Of a stretch of 64,000 nt of DNA, positions 50,933 through 62,383 are shown in pieces. Where the stretch lies: contig PDIM01000022.1 in assembly GCA_002811675.1 (NCBI GenBank), positions 61,393 through 125,392 of the forward strand, given 5' to 3'. Position 1 is the first letter of the stretch. Every line of letters starts with the position of its first letter. Position numbers and translations under genes: made by a program. The stretch is from Ichthyosporea sp. XGB-2017a. Lineage: Eukaryota > Opisthokonta > Ichthyosporea. The notes beneath the pieces are model-generated. The model was not told where the DNA came from, searched no databases, and saw only the letters and a program-made list of their open reading frames with translations.

Positions 50933-52041
50933 AGTGCTTAATGAAAGACTCTTGAGTCCTAAGCAATGACCTTTCTGAAACCGAAAGTTATAAATAAAAT
51001 GCAGTGGAAATACAACGGGTGGCCTCTAGGGCGAATGAATTCGAATAAAAAAGAAAGATAAAAAAGTCCTCTATGAATTCAAGAATTCAAAAGGGGGGCC
51101 ACGAGGTCCGGAAAACTTTTTTATAATTTTCTATGAAAAATTCAGTCCACCAATTGTCCGCGAGTAACATGTACAGGGGAATAGGGTTGGTGGGGTGTGG
51201 TCATGATAGTTGGGCTATATTAGCGAGGGTGGGTGAGGGAGGAGGGAGGGGTTTCAAGGAGTTGATACTTTTTGGTTGATTTTTGGGATTTGGTTGTGAA
51301 TTCTAAAGTGATTCTTGCTTTTGTTGAGATTCCTTTAGATGGTTCTTGAGAGGTATGTATGTGCTTTTATATTAGAGAGTGAGGCAAAGCAAAGGAGAGC
51401 ATATATTCTTTCTGAGAACTTGTTCGCGTGAGGATACTTCGACGGTAGATGAAAGGCAGGAGAAAATATGCTTTGGCGAGTGTATTTTTCTGTTTGTTTT
51501 TTTGTGATTTCAAAATTTGATCTATGGTTGCTGATGAATTTGTAAAAGAAGATTCCCCCATCTCCTGGCTTTGTTTACTTCCTTTTGTATTTGTTTTTTT
51601 TTGAGTGTTCTAATGCCTTTCTTTGTTTTTTTTTGTCCGTTTCTTAAAGAAAACTGTGCTTATACATAGGCTGGAAACTGGTCACTGTTTCACTTTTCAG
51701 AAGATAAGAGAGATATTTTCTGGAAAGTGTTGACTGAATTTGTGCTTTTCACTTTATTGAGTCTGGAAACGCTGTCTTTGCTGGAGCCATTGCTTCCAAC
51801 AGCAGCAACAAATGGTTTTATTTTCTGTTGTGCTGGGGTTCATTTGAGAAAACGCTTTGTTCGTTTTGGTATTGTTCTTTTTTGTCTTTTCTTTTTCTAG
51901 ACGTTCCGGTTTTTAACTCACGGAGAACGGAACTACCCAGTTGGTTTTTTTTTTTTGTTGTAGTAGATGAAATAAACATTAATAATACTAATGAACTGAT
52001 AATAGACACGGCCTTTTGCCTTTGTGTTAATGCTTCATCAC
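50933..52041. other. Intergenic region between two convergent genes
   Basis: The 1.1 kb contains the dynein 3' UTR (AATAAA at 50993-50998) and the 3' side of the SET/MYND gene. No further gene or RNA is recognised; short frames look random. Confidence 0.5.
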
Positions 52042-54792
52042 TCACGGGTAAAACCCTTTCCAGTAGTAAGACGGACAGAACTTAAGAATGCTTTGAGAGA
52101 ACCCGGCTAGGGACAGTATTTCAGTCATGTCTTCCAAGCTAGGAAGTTTTTCCGAAGCACATCGCCCTCTTGAAAATGTAGAATACCATTTCATGACAAT
52201 TTCTTTTGGGAGCCTTAGAGTATCTAAAACATTGTCCACCACAGTGAGATAGGCATTAAATGCATTCTCCGATACGTTGGCCATCTGCCTCATACTCTCC
52301 AAGTGTTTTAAGTGTCTTTTCATGTCTTCTTCCCAATCTTTTTTGAAAAGCACAGAGTTTCGCCCGTATTTGGCTGTAAATCCATCCGTCCAAAATAGAA
52401 TATACCTAAATTCAACAACTGAATGAATTCCAAACGGTATATATGGAGCCCCATTTATGATAGTGGGAACACCGTTGGTAAAATGCTCATCAAAGTATTT
52501 ACCTGCTTCGGGGCAGTATCGTGCCAGCTCTTTCAGACCGATATGAGAAAGCCATCTTGCAACCGAAACATAAAATAGAGTTAAATGGTTTTTATCGCTC
52601 CTGCTAACAACCTCGTCGTAACAAAAAATATCATAAGTCATAGCCTCATGCGTACCGCTTCCTAACGCATAGTCAGGCATGCCTCCTTTGGTACCTGCCG
52701 GAAGTGCATTCAAGGGGAATAGTAAATTTCGAAAAATCTCTCCTGATACATTCGATATCATTGTTTCATCTTCATTCATAGACCCCAGGAGCCCAACACT
52801 TGCAGTGAAATTCAAAAAACTTCTGCTTTCACCGTCCGCTGACATAGAATTATTACAAATGTGCCGTTCCATAAACTCAATAAGTTTGCCCACAAAAGAT
52901 GGAAGAGGCAGGCCCACAACAGATTCTCTTCCTCGATACCATCTTGGAAACACGGGCGACGAGTACGTATCTGCATTCTGGGATCGATACAGGTTCTGAG
53001 AGCATGCAAACCTCATCTCTATTTCATTTTCTGCCATTGTGGCAAGCTGGAAAGCCAAATTAGCTAGCTCAAGTAGTTTCGGAACAATTTCCAGACCTGA
53101 TTCCCCATGAAATACAGCACCAACACACGTATGAAGATTAAATATAAATGCTTCTTCTACAGGGACAACAAGAGACCTTGCTTGACTTGCCATCAATTCC
53201 GAACACTTCAAAAACTCCTTGTCAATGAGTTTGCATGTACCTGCCATTCGGCCCCAGGCATCTACCATTGCCGCATAGCGCAAGGGTAGTGGTACATCTT
53301 TCGTTACTCCTTCCGCTATCAAATACTGAAAATGCTCTTCGCAACATTGCTTTATCTCCTCCACTTCGGTTCTGATGCCCTGTACATGCGAATGCTTTAA
53401 TAGTGCAACTAACGATCGGTCATCCGCTTTCACACTTAGTGCATTTTCAATAGCCTTAAAAATTTCTTGAGATTGCACAAGATCCAAACACTTGAGCCTC
53501 TCCACACTTTCCGCATCACAATGCGCCCATACCCCACACATCTTGAGCGCAAGTTCACGTATTCCGTGGACACATTTCACACACGAACACCTAAAGCCAT
53601 AAACTTCCCTCAATTCTTTCTGCCGATCTTCTAGCAAATCAACAGACGGGGAAAGATAAGATATAGTTATTTCTTCACCAGGCATGATATTTCTCTTAGC
53701 AATCAAAGGGACTTTTCCTTGCAGTGCTGATACACTATACCCATCTGCAGACACCGACACCCCGCGCGATACATTTCCCCATTGAGGGCGAAAACAATTT
53801 GGTTCACAAGAATGATTAAGCAGTGAAAATCCTCCAAATAGAGCCTTTCCGTGGCAGGGACGTCCCATTGAGCCGTAAAAGCGTTCTTCACCCATAGCAA
53901 GCGCATTTGCAGGAAATATTCTCATAAAGTTGCATATATCGTCGACGCAAAGGTGTGATGCTGGAACAATATCACTGGAAACACCCGAGCACCTTTCAAT
54001 TGCATCCCTTTGGCCCCTTTCTAGCAGCTCTTTAACCAAAATAGCCCTCTCTATATATTCGTTTTGAAGCATATGTGCCTCTTCATCGGCAAGTTTTGCG
54101 TTATTGTCTTTTAAGACCGAAAACAGTTCTTGCCTGAAGATTGGAACGCCTTCCATCCAGTCGGGTGAATACTTACTCTTTGCCAAGTCTTGCAAAGAGA
54201 CACAGAACAGGGAGTCTAATTCTTTATAACCGAAAACCGCTACCTGTCGCTCTCCCATTTCTTCAAGTTTTTGTCTACGCAACTCCGCATTTTCTACCAA
54301 GCTAATCAAGCGGATGATGTTAAGAAGCATCTTTCCCTTCTGCTCCTTGCCCCCAGATGAATACTCCTTCCATACCAATGCCACTGCTCCACACTCATAC
54401 TCATGATACAGCTTCCATGCAGCTTCCATGCACTGCTGCGAACAGTAGAAACAGCATTTGCACTCGGCACACGACTTGGAGTTCAATGAGTGATGTCCGC
54501 AAAAATCACAAAGGGTGCTTGCAGTGGGAGGATCATAAAAGCGATAAATGGGTGCATCAACAAACACAACATCTCCTGTTCGAATAGCCTGTTTGGCATA
54601 CATTCCCCGACCCTTCATACGATTCACCCTCACCTCCACAGGGTAATGTGACACAATTTCCTGGGTGGCCAGGCCCAACTCCTCAAATGGGATTACTACA
54701 TTGCGCTCCATTAGGTTGGGGGCTGACTGCTGTTCTGTGAGCCCTTGCATAATCCCATTCCCTGCACCTGCACTGTTGCTCATATCATCCAT
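52042..54792 (-). CDS. SET and MYND domain protein (SMYD family), long C-terminal region
   Basis: A single exon encodes 916 residues from the ATG at 54792; the nine upstream codons depend on a TTG. A split SET domain starts near residue 60 (RMKGRGMYAKQAIRTGDVVF, the SAM-binding N-SET segment). It is interrupted by a MYND zinc finger (CDFCGHH...CAECKCCFYCSQQCMEAAW...HEYEC) and resumes with FSLLNHSCEPNC, containing the SET Asn-His SAM contact, GEEITISYL with the catalytic tyrosine, and a post-SET FRCSCVKC cysteine cluster. The remaining about 500 residues are mostly helical-looking and may include the TPR-like C-terminal domain of SMYDs, but are about 250 residues longer than in human SMYD1-3. 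The family methylates lysines of histones or cytosolic proteins. All core SET motifs are intact, so activity is expected; substrates cannot be read from sequence. Confidence 0.92.
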   Translation of the reverse strand: MDDMSNSAGAGNGIMQGLTEQQSAPNLMERNVVIPFEELGLATQEIVSHYPVEVRVNRMKGRGMYAKQAIRTGDVVFVDAPIYRFYDPPTASTLCDFCGHHSLNSKSCAECKCCFYCSQQCMEAAWKLYHEYECGAVALVWKEYSSGGKEQKGKMLLNIIRLISLVENAELRRQKLEEMGERQVAVFGYKELDSLFCVSLQDLAKSKYSPDWMEGVPIFRQELFSVLKDNNAKLADEEAHMLQNEYIERAILVKELLERGQRDAIERCSGVSSDIVPASHLCVDDICNFMRIFPANALAMGEERFYGSMGRPCHGKALFGGFSLLNHSCEPNCFRPQWGNVSRGVSVSADGYSVSALQGKVPLIAKRNIMPGEEITISYLSPSVDLLEDRQKELREVYGFRCSCVKCVHGIRELALKMCGVWAHCDAESVERLKCLDLVQSQEIFKAIENALSVKADDRSLVALLKHSHVQGIRTEVEEIKQCCEEHFQYLIAEGVTKDVPLPLRYAAMVDAWGRMAGTCKLIDKEFLKCSELMASQARSLVVPVEEAFIFNLHTCVGAVFHGESGLEIVPKLLELANLAFQLATMAENEIEMRFACSQNLYRSQNADTYSSPVFPRWYRGRESVVGLPLPSFVGKLIEFMERHICNNSMSADGESRSFLNFTASVGLLGSMNEDETMISNVSGEIFRNLLFPLNALPAGTKGGMPDYALGSGTHEAMTYDIFCYDEVVSRSDKNHLTLFYVSVARWLSHIGLKELARYCPEAGKYFDEHFTNGVPTIINGAPYIPFGIHSVVEFRYILFWTDGFTAKYGRNSVLFKKDWEEDMKRHLKHLESMRQMANVSENAFNAYLTVVDNVLDTLRLPKEIVMKWYSTFSRGRCASEKLPSLEDMTEILSLAGFSQSILKFCPSYYWKGFYP

Positions 54793-55518
54793 AAGAAGAC
54801 ACAGCCAGCTGACTGTCAATGAATGGAAATTTCTGGTCGTGTTATCTCCAGTTTATCTGCACCTATTTTTCTCCTTTCCTCCACACCAATAACAAATGGC
54901 AAAACACCCTTAAGCTATCTCTCCCTTGGCGGAAATGAAATCTCCTTCTGCCAAAAAACAATAAGTTAAATAAACTGTAACACCAAAAATAACATAAAAT
55001 AAAATCACATAAAATAAAATACTACATAATAATAAAATAAAAATAAATAAAAAACAAAACAAAACACAATAAAAATTTTTGAAACAAAAAAAAACAAACA
55101 AAACAAAATGACTCGAAAATGACAAAAAACAAAAAACCAAAAAAGCCAAAACCAAAAAAAAAAAAAAAAAAAATCAAAAACTACATAAAAACTAAAAACT
55201 TCCTTTTTTAGAACCCCCCCATTTTCTGACTTTTTGTCAGTTGTTTAATTTGTTTCTTTTTTTTTTCCTGTTTTTTAAAAAAAATTCAGAGGTGGTTGAT
55301 TTATTTTGTAGTTAACTTTTTAGTTATTTTAATCCCTGAGGAAAAGTATCAAGGTGAATTCAGCTAAGCTATACCGAGACCAATATAAGGTAGAGGTTCG
55401 CCCTTTTTGTGGGCTACGGGGGACGGAAAGAGGGGAGTGCACATACGAGAGAACACACACATGTAAAACGTAGACCTTATTCGTTGTGGGAGAAGAGTAG
55501 ACGCGAGGATTGGTAACT
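54793..55518. promoter_or_regulatory. Shared upstream region of two divergent genes
   Basis: The 726-bp interval lies between the SMYD-type gene (-) and the coiled-coil gene (+). The middle (54960-55190) is almost pure A/AAAAC/AATAA low complexity, including an A-run near 55157-55172. No gene is supported. Confidence 0.45.
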
Positions 55519-56853
55519 ATGAACGCCCAGCAACAGGGTAAAGCTCCCAACAAAAAGAAGAAGAAATCTGAGGAGAGAGATGAGGCACAAGAGGAGGAAG
55601 AAGGAGAAGAAAAGAAAGGGGGGAGGGTGGGGGGCAGTGAGGGTGTGGGGGCAGGGACAAATGTAAATACCGAAGACAAGGCTGCCATGGATTTTTACGT
55701 TGCCAAAGTCAGATCAATGTCGTTGCAGCTTGAAGAGAAGGTACTGTTACTTTATATGTTTGATTTCTGTTTTAGGATAAAAAGCCTAACTGTTTATTTT
55801 TCTTGTTTTTGTAACTGTACCTGGAAATGCATTATTTATAACAGAAACTTGTTCATGAGGCTTCAATACAGACAAATCGACAGTTGAGTGAATTAAATGC
55901 CTTGCAGGCCGAGGAATTGAAATCATGTAAAAAGGAATATTTGATAATGAAGGAGAAATATAGCAAACTACAGCATGAAGTGGAAGCAGTAAAAGCAACC
56001 ATGGAATTGCTTAAAGCTGAGTGTAAGACGAATGCAGAAACTGTTTCAGCATTTGAAGAGATGAACAGTAAATTAAGCGCGGATGTTTCCTCCAAAACCG
56101 AAGCACTACAAGAGCACATTTTTCTCAACAAACAGCTTGAAGAGTCGTTGAAGATTACTGCAACAAAGTCTGCAGAGATGGAACGAGCTTTTGCTTTGAA
56201 ACAGCAGGCCCTGATTGAAAAGCACGAAGCAGATTTGAAGGAGCGAGACGAATTACATCAGCATAACATTGATGTAAAAAATACAGAGTTAGAGGAGATG
56301 AAAAATGAGACCATTCGGCTACAAAGCAAAGGTAGGAAGAGTTATTTAGGAGAAGTTTCTGTTTTTTTTTTTTCTTTTCTTTGTACAGAAGTATTTGTTG
56401 TTTACTTATGCTATTTAATTCAACATTCGATCATTCGTAGCTATGGATTTGACAGAAGAGCTGGCATCTGTGTCTGATACTGCAGCGCAAGTAACTGAAT
56501 GGAATAACGAATTGCAGCTTCAACTGGCTGTTAAGGCAGGTCCCTATGCCGAAGGAAGTCGAAGTGCGAGTAGAACGGGAAGCATTGAGACCAGCAGTGT
56601 GATTAGCAGTGCAGTTAATACAAGCACGGGCCAGTTGCCCGCTGTTGATGGGGCGTATTCTCAGCGTGAAAGCAAAGATGTCTTGAGTTGCTTTTCTGAT
56701 ATATCCGAAGAGCTTGGCGATTCGCTCCTCTTGGACGGAGAAGACAACTTTGTAGGATCCAAGAAGGTATCAACGGCGGGAAAGCGGTTTTCGTTGGGCC
56801 AGTTGTCTGATTGCTCTTTAAATAGTTCCACTTCAAGGAAATCTTCAGTTTAA
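55519..56853 (+). CDS. Coiled-coil protein of unknown function, 373 residues
   Basis: Exons 55519-55740, 55845-56331 and 56441-56853 are joined in phase (introns 104 and 109 nt). The N-terminus is very basic then acidic (KAPNKKKKKSEERDEAQEEE), followed by a Gly/Val patch. Residues 55 to about 250 are almost pure heptad coiled coil (KLQHEVEAVKATMELLKAE, FALKQQALIEKHEADLKER). The last 110 are Ser-rich and disordered (RSASRTGSIETSSV), with a C-terminal SSTSRKSSV. A Lys-rich start followed by a medium coiled coil is common among basal-body and dynein-regulatory-complex subunits (DRC/CCDC type), but I cannot name an orthologue. It is convergent with the J-domain gene: stops are about 60 bp apart. 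Confidence 0.8.
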
Positions 56854-56916
56854 ACTTTGCTCACAAAGAACATTTCTTTTATATACGCAGAAATATTGGG
56901 ATTCGTCCCGCTAAGT

Positions 56917-57684
56917 TTATACTTCTGCCTGCTTATCTTTTGGTTTCTTTTTCTTTTTGGGTTTTGGCATATTGACAGTATCAAAGCGACTGTGAAAATA
57001 CCATCGTTTACCTGAAGAAAACTTTCGTCCTTCAGAAGAAGTTTTTGAGCTCCCCTTTTCGAATGAGCTTGAGCGAGAGGATGAATGCCCGCTACCCCTT
57101 TTTGCCCTATTTATCTTATTGAGTAAAGAAGTGGGCATGGGACGAGCAAATTTGTCGACAGCCACCTTCTTCTGTGAAGCTCGACCCCCATCATTACTCG
57201 AATCTGTCTTACTCTCAGAAAAGAATGCCTTATTGACCTCCCAGTGTTTTTCCCATTTCTTTACTTCTTCATTGATTAATTCCTCCTCGTCCATGTCACG
57301 CCCTGAAGTCCCCATACCGGAGTACATCTGGCGCAGTAGGGAAGGGTCCTTGTGTGCGCTTATTCTTGGGTTGTTCTCTATGTCTTTTAATGCATCTTTT
57401 AGTTTAATAAATGCCTTCCCAGCCTCTGTATTTAAGCACTTGTCGGGATGCACTAACTTCGCGATATTTCGAAATGTTTTAGTTACTTTCCCTAAATCAT
57501 ATCTTCGTGCATTCCCTTGAAGCCCCTCCGCCTCTTCAACGTGAGATTCATCTAACTGCAGCACCTCCCAAGCACACTGAGACCTCAATATTCGAGCTAC
57601 TTCCAAATCACTATTCTCCTTCTCATGATCACTTTCGCCATCATAAACACCATTCTCATCAATATTGTGTTTCTTCTTATACAT
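56917..57684 (-). CDS. J-domain (DnaJ/HSP40) protein
   Basis: A single exon encodes 255 residues from the ATG at 57684. An acidic start (about 1-30) precedes a J domain (about 35-105): AWEVLQLDES, a longer than usual loop, VTKTFRNIAKLVHPDKCLN with the HPD tripeptide at 79-81, and AFIKLKDALKDI. The HPD is required for stimulating HSP70 ATPase, so the co-chaperone function should be intact. There is no zinc-finger or Gly/Phe region (type III), no signal or membrane segment, and the C-terminal 100 residues are basic and Ser-rich, ending KPKKKKKPKDKQAEV, which may be a nuclear or RNA-binding tail. The family subclass (DNAJC-like) is not resolved. Confidence 0.88.
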   Translation of the reverse strand: MYKKKHNIDENGVYDGESDHEKENSDLEVARILRSQCAWEVLQLDESHVEEAEGLQGNARRYDLGKVTKTFRNIAKLVHPDKCLNTEAGKAFIKLKDALKDIENNPRISAHKDPSLLRQMYSGMGTSGRDMDEEELINEEVKKWEKHWEVNKAFFSESKTDSSNDGGRASQKKVAVDKFARPMPTSLLNKINRAKRGSGHSSSRSSSFEKGSSKTSSEGRKFSSGKRWYFHSRFDTVNMPKPKKKKKPKDKQAEV

Positions 57685-58024
57685 TCTCCCTATGGTCCGA
57701 GAATCTCTCTATTATTTCACCACTTATCCCTTCTTTTGAAAAGAATCAAAAAATAAAAATAAAAAAAAAAGCAAAGAAAAAATTTGAAACACCAAAGTCC
57801 CAAACCAAACATGAACATAACACCAGTCACCACCAAAAAAGAACAAAAACGCAAACAATTTTTTCCAATTATCCATGAATTCCAATTGGGTACACGTGGG
57901 TGATCCAGAGTATTAGGGTTACATAAATAGATTTTGTTTATATTATTATGTGGGCGGGATATAACACCTCGCCTTTTTGTTTTTTTATTTTTTTTTTTGC
58001 ACAAAAGTCAATATTTTTCTTTAC
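57685..58024. promoter_or_regulatory. Upstream DNA of the J-domain gene up to the gap
   Basis: A-rich then T-rich sequence with no gene. It presumably holds the J-domain promoter; the proline dehydrogenase promoter lies across the gap. Confidence 0.4.
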
Positions 58025-59002
58025 NNNNNNNNNNNNNNNNNNNNNNNNNNNNNNNNNNNNNNNNNNNNNNNNNNNNNNNNNNNNNNNNNNNNNNNNNNNN
58101 NNNNNNNNNNNNNNNNNNNNNNNNNNNNNNNNNNNNNNNNNNNNNNNNNNNNNNNNNNNNNNNNNNNNNNNNNNNNNNNNNNNNNNNNNNNNNNNNNNNN
58201 NNNNNNNNNNNNNNNNNNNNNNNNNNNNNNNNNNNNNNNNNNNNNNNNNNNNNNNNNNNNNNNNNNNNNNNNNNNNNNNNNNNNNNNNNNNNNNNNNNNN
58301 NNNNNNNNNNNNNNNNNNNNNNNNNNNNNNNNNNNNNNNNNNNNNNNNNNNNNNNNNNNNNNNNNNNNNNNNNNNNNNNNNNNNNNNNNNNNNNNNNNNN
58401 NNNNNNNNNNNNNNNNNNNNNNNNNNNNNNNNNNNNNNNNNNNNNNNNNNNNNNNNNNNNNNNNNNNNNNNNNNNNNNNNNNNNNNNNNNNNNNNNNNNN
58501 NNNNNNNNNNNNNNNNNNNNNNNNNNNNNNNNNNNNNNNNNNNNNNNNNNNNNNNNNNNNNNNNNNNNNNNNNNNNNNNNNNNNNNNNNNNNNNNNNNNN
58601 NNNNNNNNNNNNNNNNNNNNNNNNNNNNNNNNNNNNNNNNNNNNNNNNNNNNNNNNNNNNNNNNNNNNNNNNNNNNNNNNNNNNNNNNNNNNNNNNNNNN
58701 NNNNNNNNNNNNNNNNNNNNNNNNNNNNNNNNNNNNNNNNNNNNNNNNNNNNNNNNNNNNNNNNNNNNNNNNNNNNNNNNNNNNNNNNNNNNNNNNNNNN
58801 NNNNNNNNNNNNNNNNNNNNNNNNNNNNNNNNNNNNNNNNNNNNNNNNNNNNNNNNNNNNNNNNNNNNNNNNNNNNNNNNNNNNNNNNNNNNNNNNNNNN
58901 NNNNNNNNNNNNNNNNNNNNNNNNNNNNNNNNNNNNNNNNNNNNNNNNNNNNNNNNNNNNNNNNNNNNNNNNNNNNNNNNNNNNNNNNNNNNNNNNNNNN
59001 NN
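58025..59002. other. Assembly gap (978 N)
   Basis: Undetermined bases. Unlike the other two gaps, the flanks share no obvious repeat. Frames spanning the gap are artificial. Confidence 1.
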
Positions 59003-59090
59003 TTTAATTTGTAAAATTGAGGTTTTGATTTTGTAGAATTTGTATTTTTTTTTTTGTTCTGTCTGTATGTTTTGATTTTTTGTTACGAGG

Positions 59091-61213
59091 ATGTCAAGAG
59101 CAGCCGCGATGTGCAATTGCACGCAAAGTGCTTTGAGAAAGACCTTTTCTGTTCCCTGCACACCTCCTACGCAAACATATAACAATGTACCTCAGAGGTT
59201 TTTTACTTCCAGTGGGGCACCCTTGCAGCAAAGACACTCTCTGCCTATGGGGGTCCGTCGTCCAATTGGTGAGCTAGCGGTACGGGGATCATGGAGCCGC
59301 ATTGGGCTTTGCCGGATGGAACACCCCGCCTTGAAGAGGCAACAAATAAGTGTTTTGGTGAATGGCCATAGAAATTACGCTTCGAGCTCAAAGGAATTTA
59401 TAAGTGAAGCCGCCCCGAATACAGTAAAGGAACCAGAGATTAGTGTAGAACATTCTGAGTATGGGGATGATGAAAAGAGTCACCCAGAACCTTTGAACTT
59501 TAGAGATGGAAAGGTTGCCTTTAGTCATAAGACAACATACGAACTTTGGAGGGCTTTGATTCTGTTTAGGGCGTGCCAAATTAAACCTTTTATCAAACAT
59601 TGTGAGGCTTTGCTGTCTTGGAGTGAGAAGATTCTAGGTAAAAATATAACAATGTTCTTTGTGAGGCATTCGTTTTTTGCTCACTTTTGCGCCGGTGAAA
59701 ACGAAAACGATGTGAAGGCGGTGGTGGCAAAACTTGGAGAAGCGGGAATTGGAGGGATCTTGGATTATGCGGCTGAAAGTGATGTGGAAGTCGCTGACGA
59801 CGGCAAGCAGGATAAGGAAGGCGTGGTGGGGGCACATATTTACGATTATGCTGGAGAAAAGGAATGTGATGCGAATATGGAAATCTTTCTCAAGTCCATT
59901 GATACCGTATCCCGTGTCCCTAACTCCTTTGCTGCCATTAAAGTTACAGCTTTGGGAAAGCCAGAGCTACTGACGAAAATTTCGAAGATTTTGTTAAATA
60001 TCCGACAAGTTTTTATTGATATGTGCGATGATAAATCGAAAACTGTGAACTATGAGCAGTGGAAGCTGGGTATGGAGAGACTTGGGATTGATCTAAACAA
60101 AGAAGAGAGTAGAAATCTATTCGCGCTGTTTGATTCCGACGGTAGTGGTGAGATTGATTACGTTGAATGGACAGAAAGTATGAAGTTAGAAGACATGCTC
60201 ACAAGAAAAATGTTTGCGCGCTCGGGGTACAATAAGTCTAAACTTTCGAGAAGTCAGCATTTTCTCCTCCTTGATGAAACAGACACAATATTGTTTGACA
60301 ATATGGTAACACGTGTCAAGAAGATTGCGGAAGCTGCGTCAGCTAAAAAGGTTCGTCTAATGATTGATGCTGAGCATACTTATATGCAACCTGCCATTGA
60401 TCATTTTGTGTATGATTTGCAAAGGGAACACAATCGTGAATTTCCTGTTATATTCAACACCTATCAGTGCTATCTCACCTGGTCAAAACAGCATCTAATC
60501 AATGATATGGAGCGCGCAAAACGGCAAGGATTTTACTTTGCTGGAAAGCTTGTTCGGGGGGCGTATATGGTTCTTGAAAGAAAGCTCGCCAAAGAAGAAG
60601 GAAGACCAAGTCCTATTTTCCCGAATATTGAGGGGACACATGCGAACTACAACTGGTGTGCAGATTATGTGTTGTCCAAAATGCATAGAGCAAATTTGAT
60701 CATTGCATCTCAAAATCAGAACTCAATAGAAATGGTTACATCTCGTATGAAAGAGTATGATATTCCTGAGAAAAACGGAGGAGTGTTTTTCGGACAGCTC
60801 CTAGGAATGAGTGATCATATATCTTTCACTCTTGGTCAGGTAAGTAATGCAGTCTTTGTTTGACATCTCTACTTCCATATCTTATTTCTTTGAAGCGAGT
60901 TAACTTATAGCAATATGTAAAATGATTTCATTTTATTCCCTTTTTTCTTCTACTTTTTAGAGAGGTTATCAAGTTTTTAAGTATGTCCCGTATGGGCCTA
61001 TCGACGAAGTCATCCCTTATTTGGTGAGAAGAATCCAAGAAAACTCCGATATTATGTCCAATGTAGGAGAAGAAATGGTAAGTTTTGAATGCGAATGTTC
61101 ATGGCTTTGTAGGTCTAAATGGACGGAGATAATTAACTTTTGATATTGTTTACGACTAATAGAAAATGATCCAAAAGGAACTTAAAAGAAGAAAATACTT
61201 CTTTCCTAAATAA
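59091..61213 (+). CDS. PRODH: Proline dehydrogenase with EF-hand insert (mitochondrial)
   Basis: Exons 59091-60839, 60961-61077 and 61163-61213 (introns 121 and 85 nt, all phase 0) encode 638 residues, close to animal PRODH (about 600). The N-terminus is Arg/Ser/Thr-rich without acids (SRAAAMCNCTQSALRKTF), as for a mitochondrial presequence. The flavin barrel shows LMIDAEHTYMQPAIDHF, NTYQCYL, GKLVRGAYMVLE, LLGMSDHISFTLG, and the substrate-contact block GYQVFKYVPYGP ending in PYLVRRIQENSD. The helical domain between the barrel halves carries a canonical calcium loop DSDGSGEIDYVE and an upstream degenerate partner. The enzyme oxidises proline to pyrroline-5-carboxylate, delivering electrons to ubiquinone on the inner membrane. 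The last coding exon is only 16 codons and its AAATAAA contains the stop, so the poly(A) signal may overlap the end of the gene. Confidence 0.95.
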
Positions 61214-61462
61214 ACGTCTAATTTGAGTGGTGAAACAAGCCTGTAATCTTAGTGTGTGCGTCTGTGTGTGTAGTTATTTGCTTTGCTTTTAACTGTGTCA
61301 GAAAAGTATACGAAAAGAAAGGGGGTTTGGGCAAATGGAAAATTCGTGGGGCATTGAAAATATGTACATTTGAAAGATAGACTTTGAAGAGGATAGCTTT
61401 TAAAGATAGAGACACGCGAAAACTGAAAGAGCTACTCATAAAGTTTTGGCTCTTTTACTTCC

Positions 61463-62383
61463 TTAACCAAGGGTAAGAGGTTCGTTTCGCGTACAAAGGA
61501 TGTTGCCAGACTTTCTGTGGGCTGTTCCCCCGGTGCTGCAGTATATTGTGGATGAATCTTCTTTAGCTGTTATGGAATTATAGAAACGGTAAACATACAG
61601 AAAGTATTAGTTGAATGGCCTTGCAAAAGGAAATTTTCACTTAGGAATCCTTTACCTGTAATGATATTTAAATTCGGATGTCTCTGGAGCTCGGCATCAA
61701 TATGCTTAACAAGCGGCTTCTTTCGCAAAGAAGATTTAACTACAGGGTATTCATAATCTTTTCCTGGTGGGTCAAAGAAGGATTTATAAGCAGAAGTAGG
61801 GACCCTCTGTTTAATTAAAAACAAAACTTATTAATAACACATCGTATTTACAAGCTAGAGTATGAAATTTGAACGGACTTCCTTACCCATCTTCTCTCAT
61901 ACTTTAAATCTTCTTCTGGAATTGGTTTTCTGTTATTCACCTGAATGGGCTGTACAAAGGGGAACGGAATACGAAAAACGAGTCAAAAAGTCATTCACAA
62001 TTATCATCATAAAGTTTGTGTAGTAGAAGACCTCGGAATGCTCACCTTAATCACTCCGTGATTATGAAATACACTCTTAGTTATAGAACAGTAATCCAGA
62101 GGCTGAAGTTCGGCATTTAGTAATTGAGGAAAAACTGTGAGTGCCGTCTGCTTACCACTGTTCCTCGACCGAATTGGAGGCGGAGATTTGGATAAGTCCT
62201 TTCACAATAAAAAGAAAACAAGTGTGAGAAACGGGATTTAAACCTTTCAAAATCTTTATCGAAAACATTTACCCATGGTTTACGGAGCCGATGGTCTTCA
62301 ATAGGCTTTAATTTACCGCAGTATTTGGGGAGATTTAAGTCCTCCAATGGCTTCAAATATGTCTTTCCCGAATTAGAAACCAT
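61463..62383 (-). CDS. Five-exon... four-intron small basic protein, 193 residues, unknown
   Basis: Assembled by hand from exons 62383-62273, 62198-62046, 61949-61887, 61806-61656 and 61566-61463. All boundaries are GT-AG, every phase matches, and the frame ends in TAA. Introns are 74, 96, 80 and 89 nt. Sequence features: LKPLEDLNLPKYCGKLKPIE, DLSKSPPPIRSRNSG, PIQVNNRKPIPEEDLKYERR, TSAYKSFFDPPGKDYEYP. It is rich in Pro, Lys, Arg and Tyr, with no membrane segment, coiled coil or catalytic motif. Short, proline-broken, basic proteins with Tyr/Trp anchors are typical of microtubule-inner or sperm-axoneme proteins, so a ciliary role is plausible in this genome; I cannot identify an orthologue. 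It is convergent with proline dehydrogenase (about 250 bp between stops). Confidence 0.65.

Noticed and set aside
57934-59185. Several frames of about 340-415 codons spanning the third gap
   Set aside because: Mostly unknown bases; the minus-strand one also crosses the PRODH coding start.
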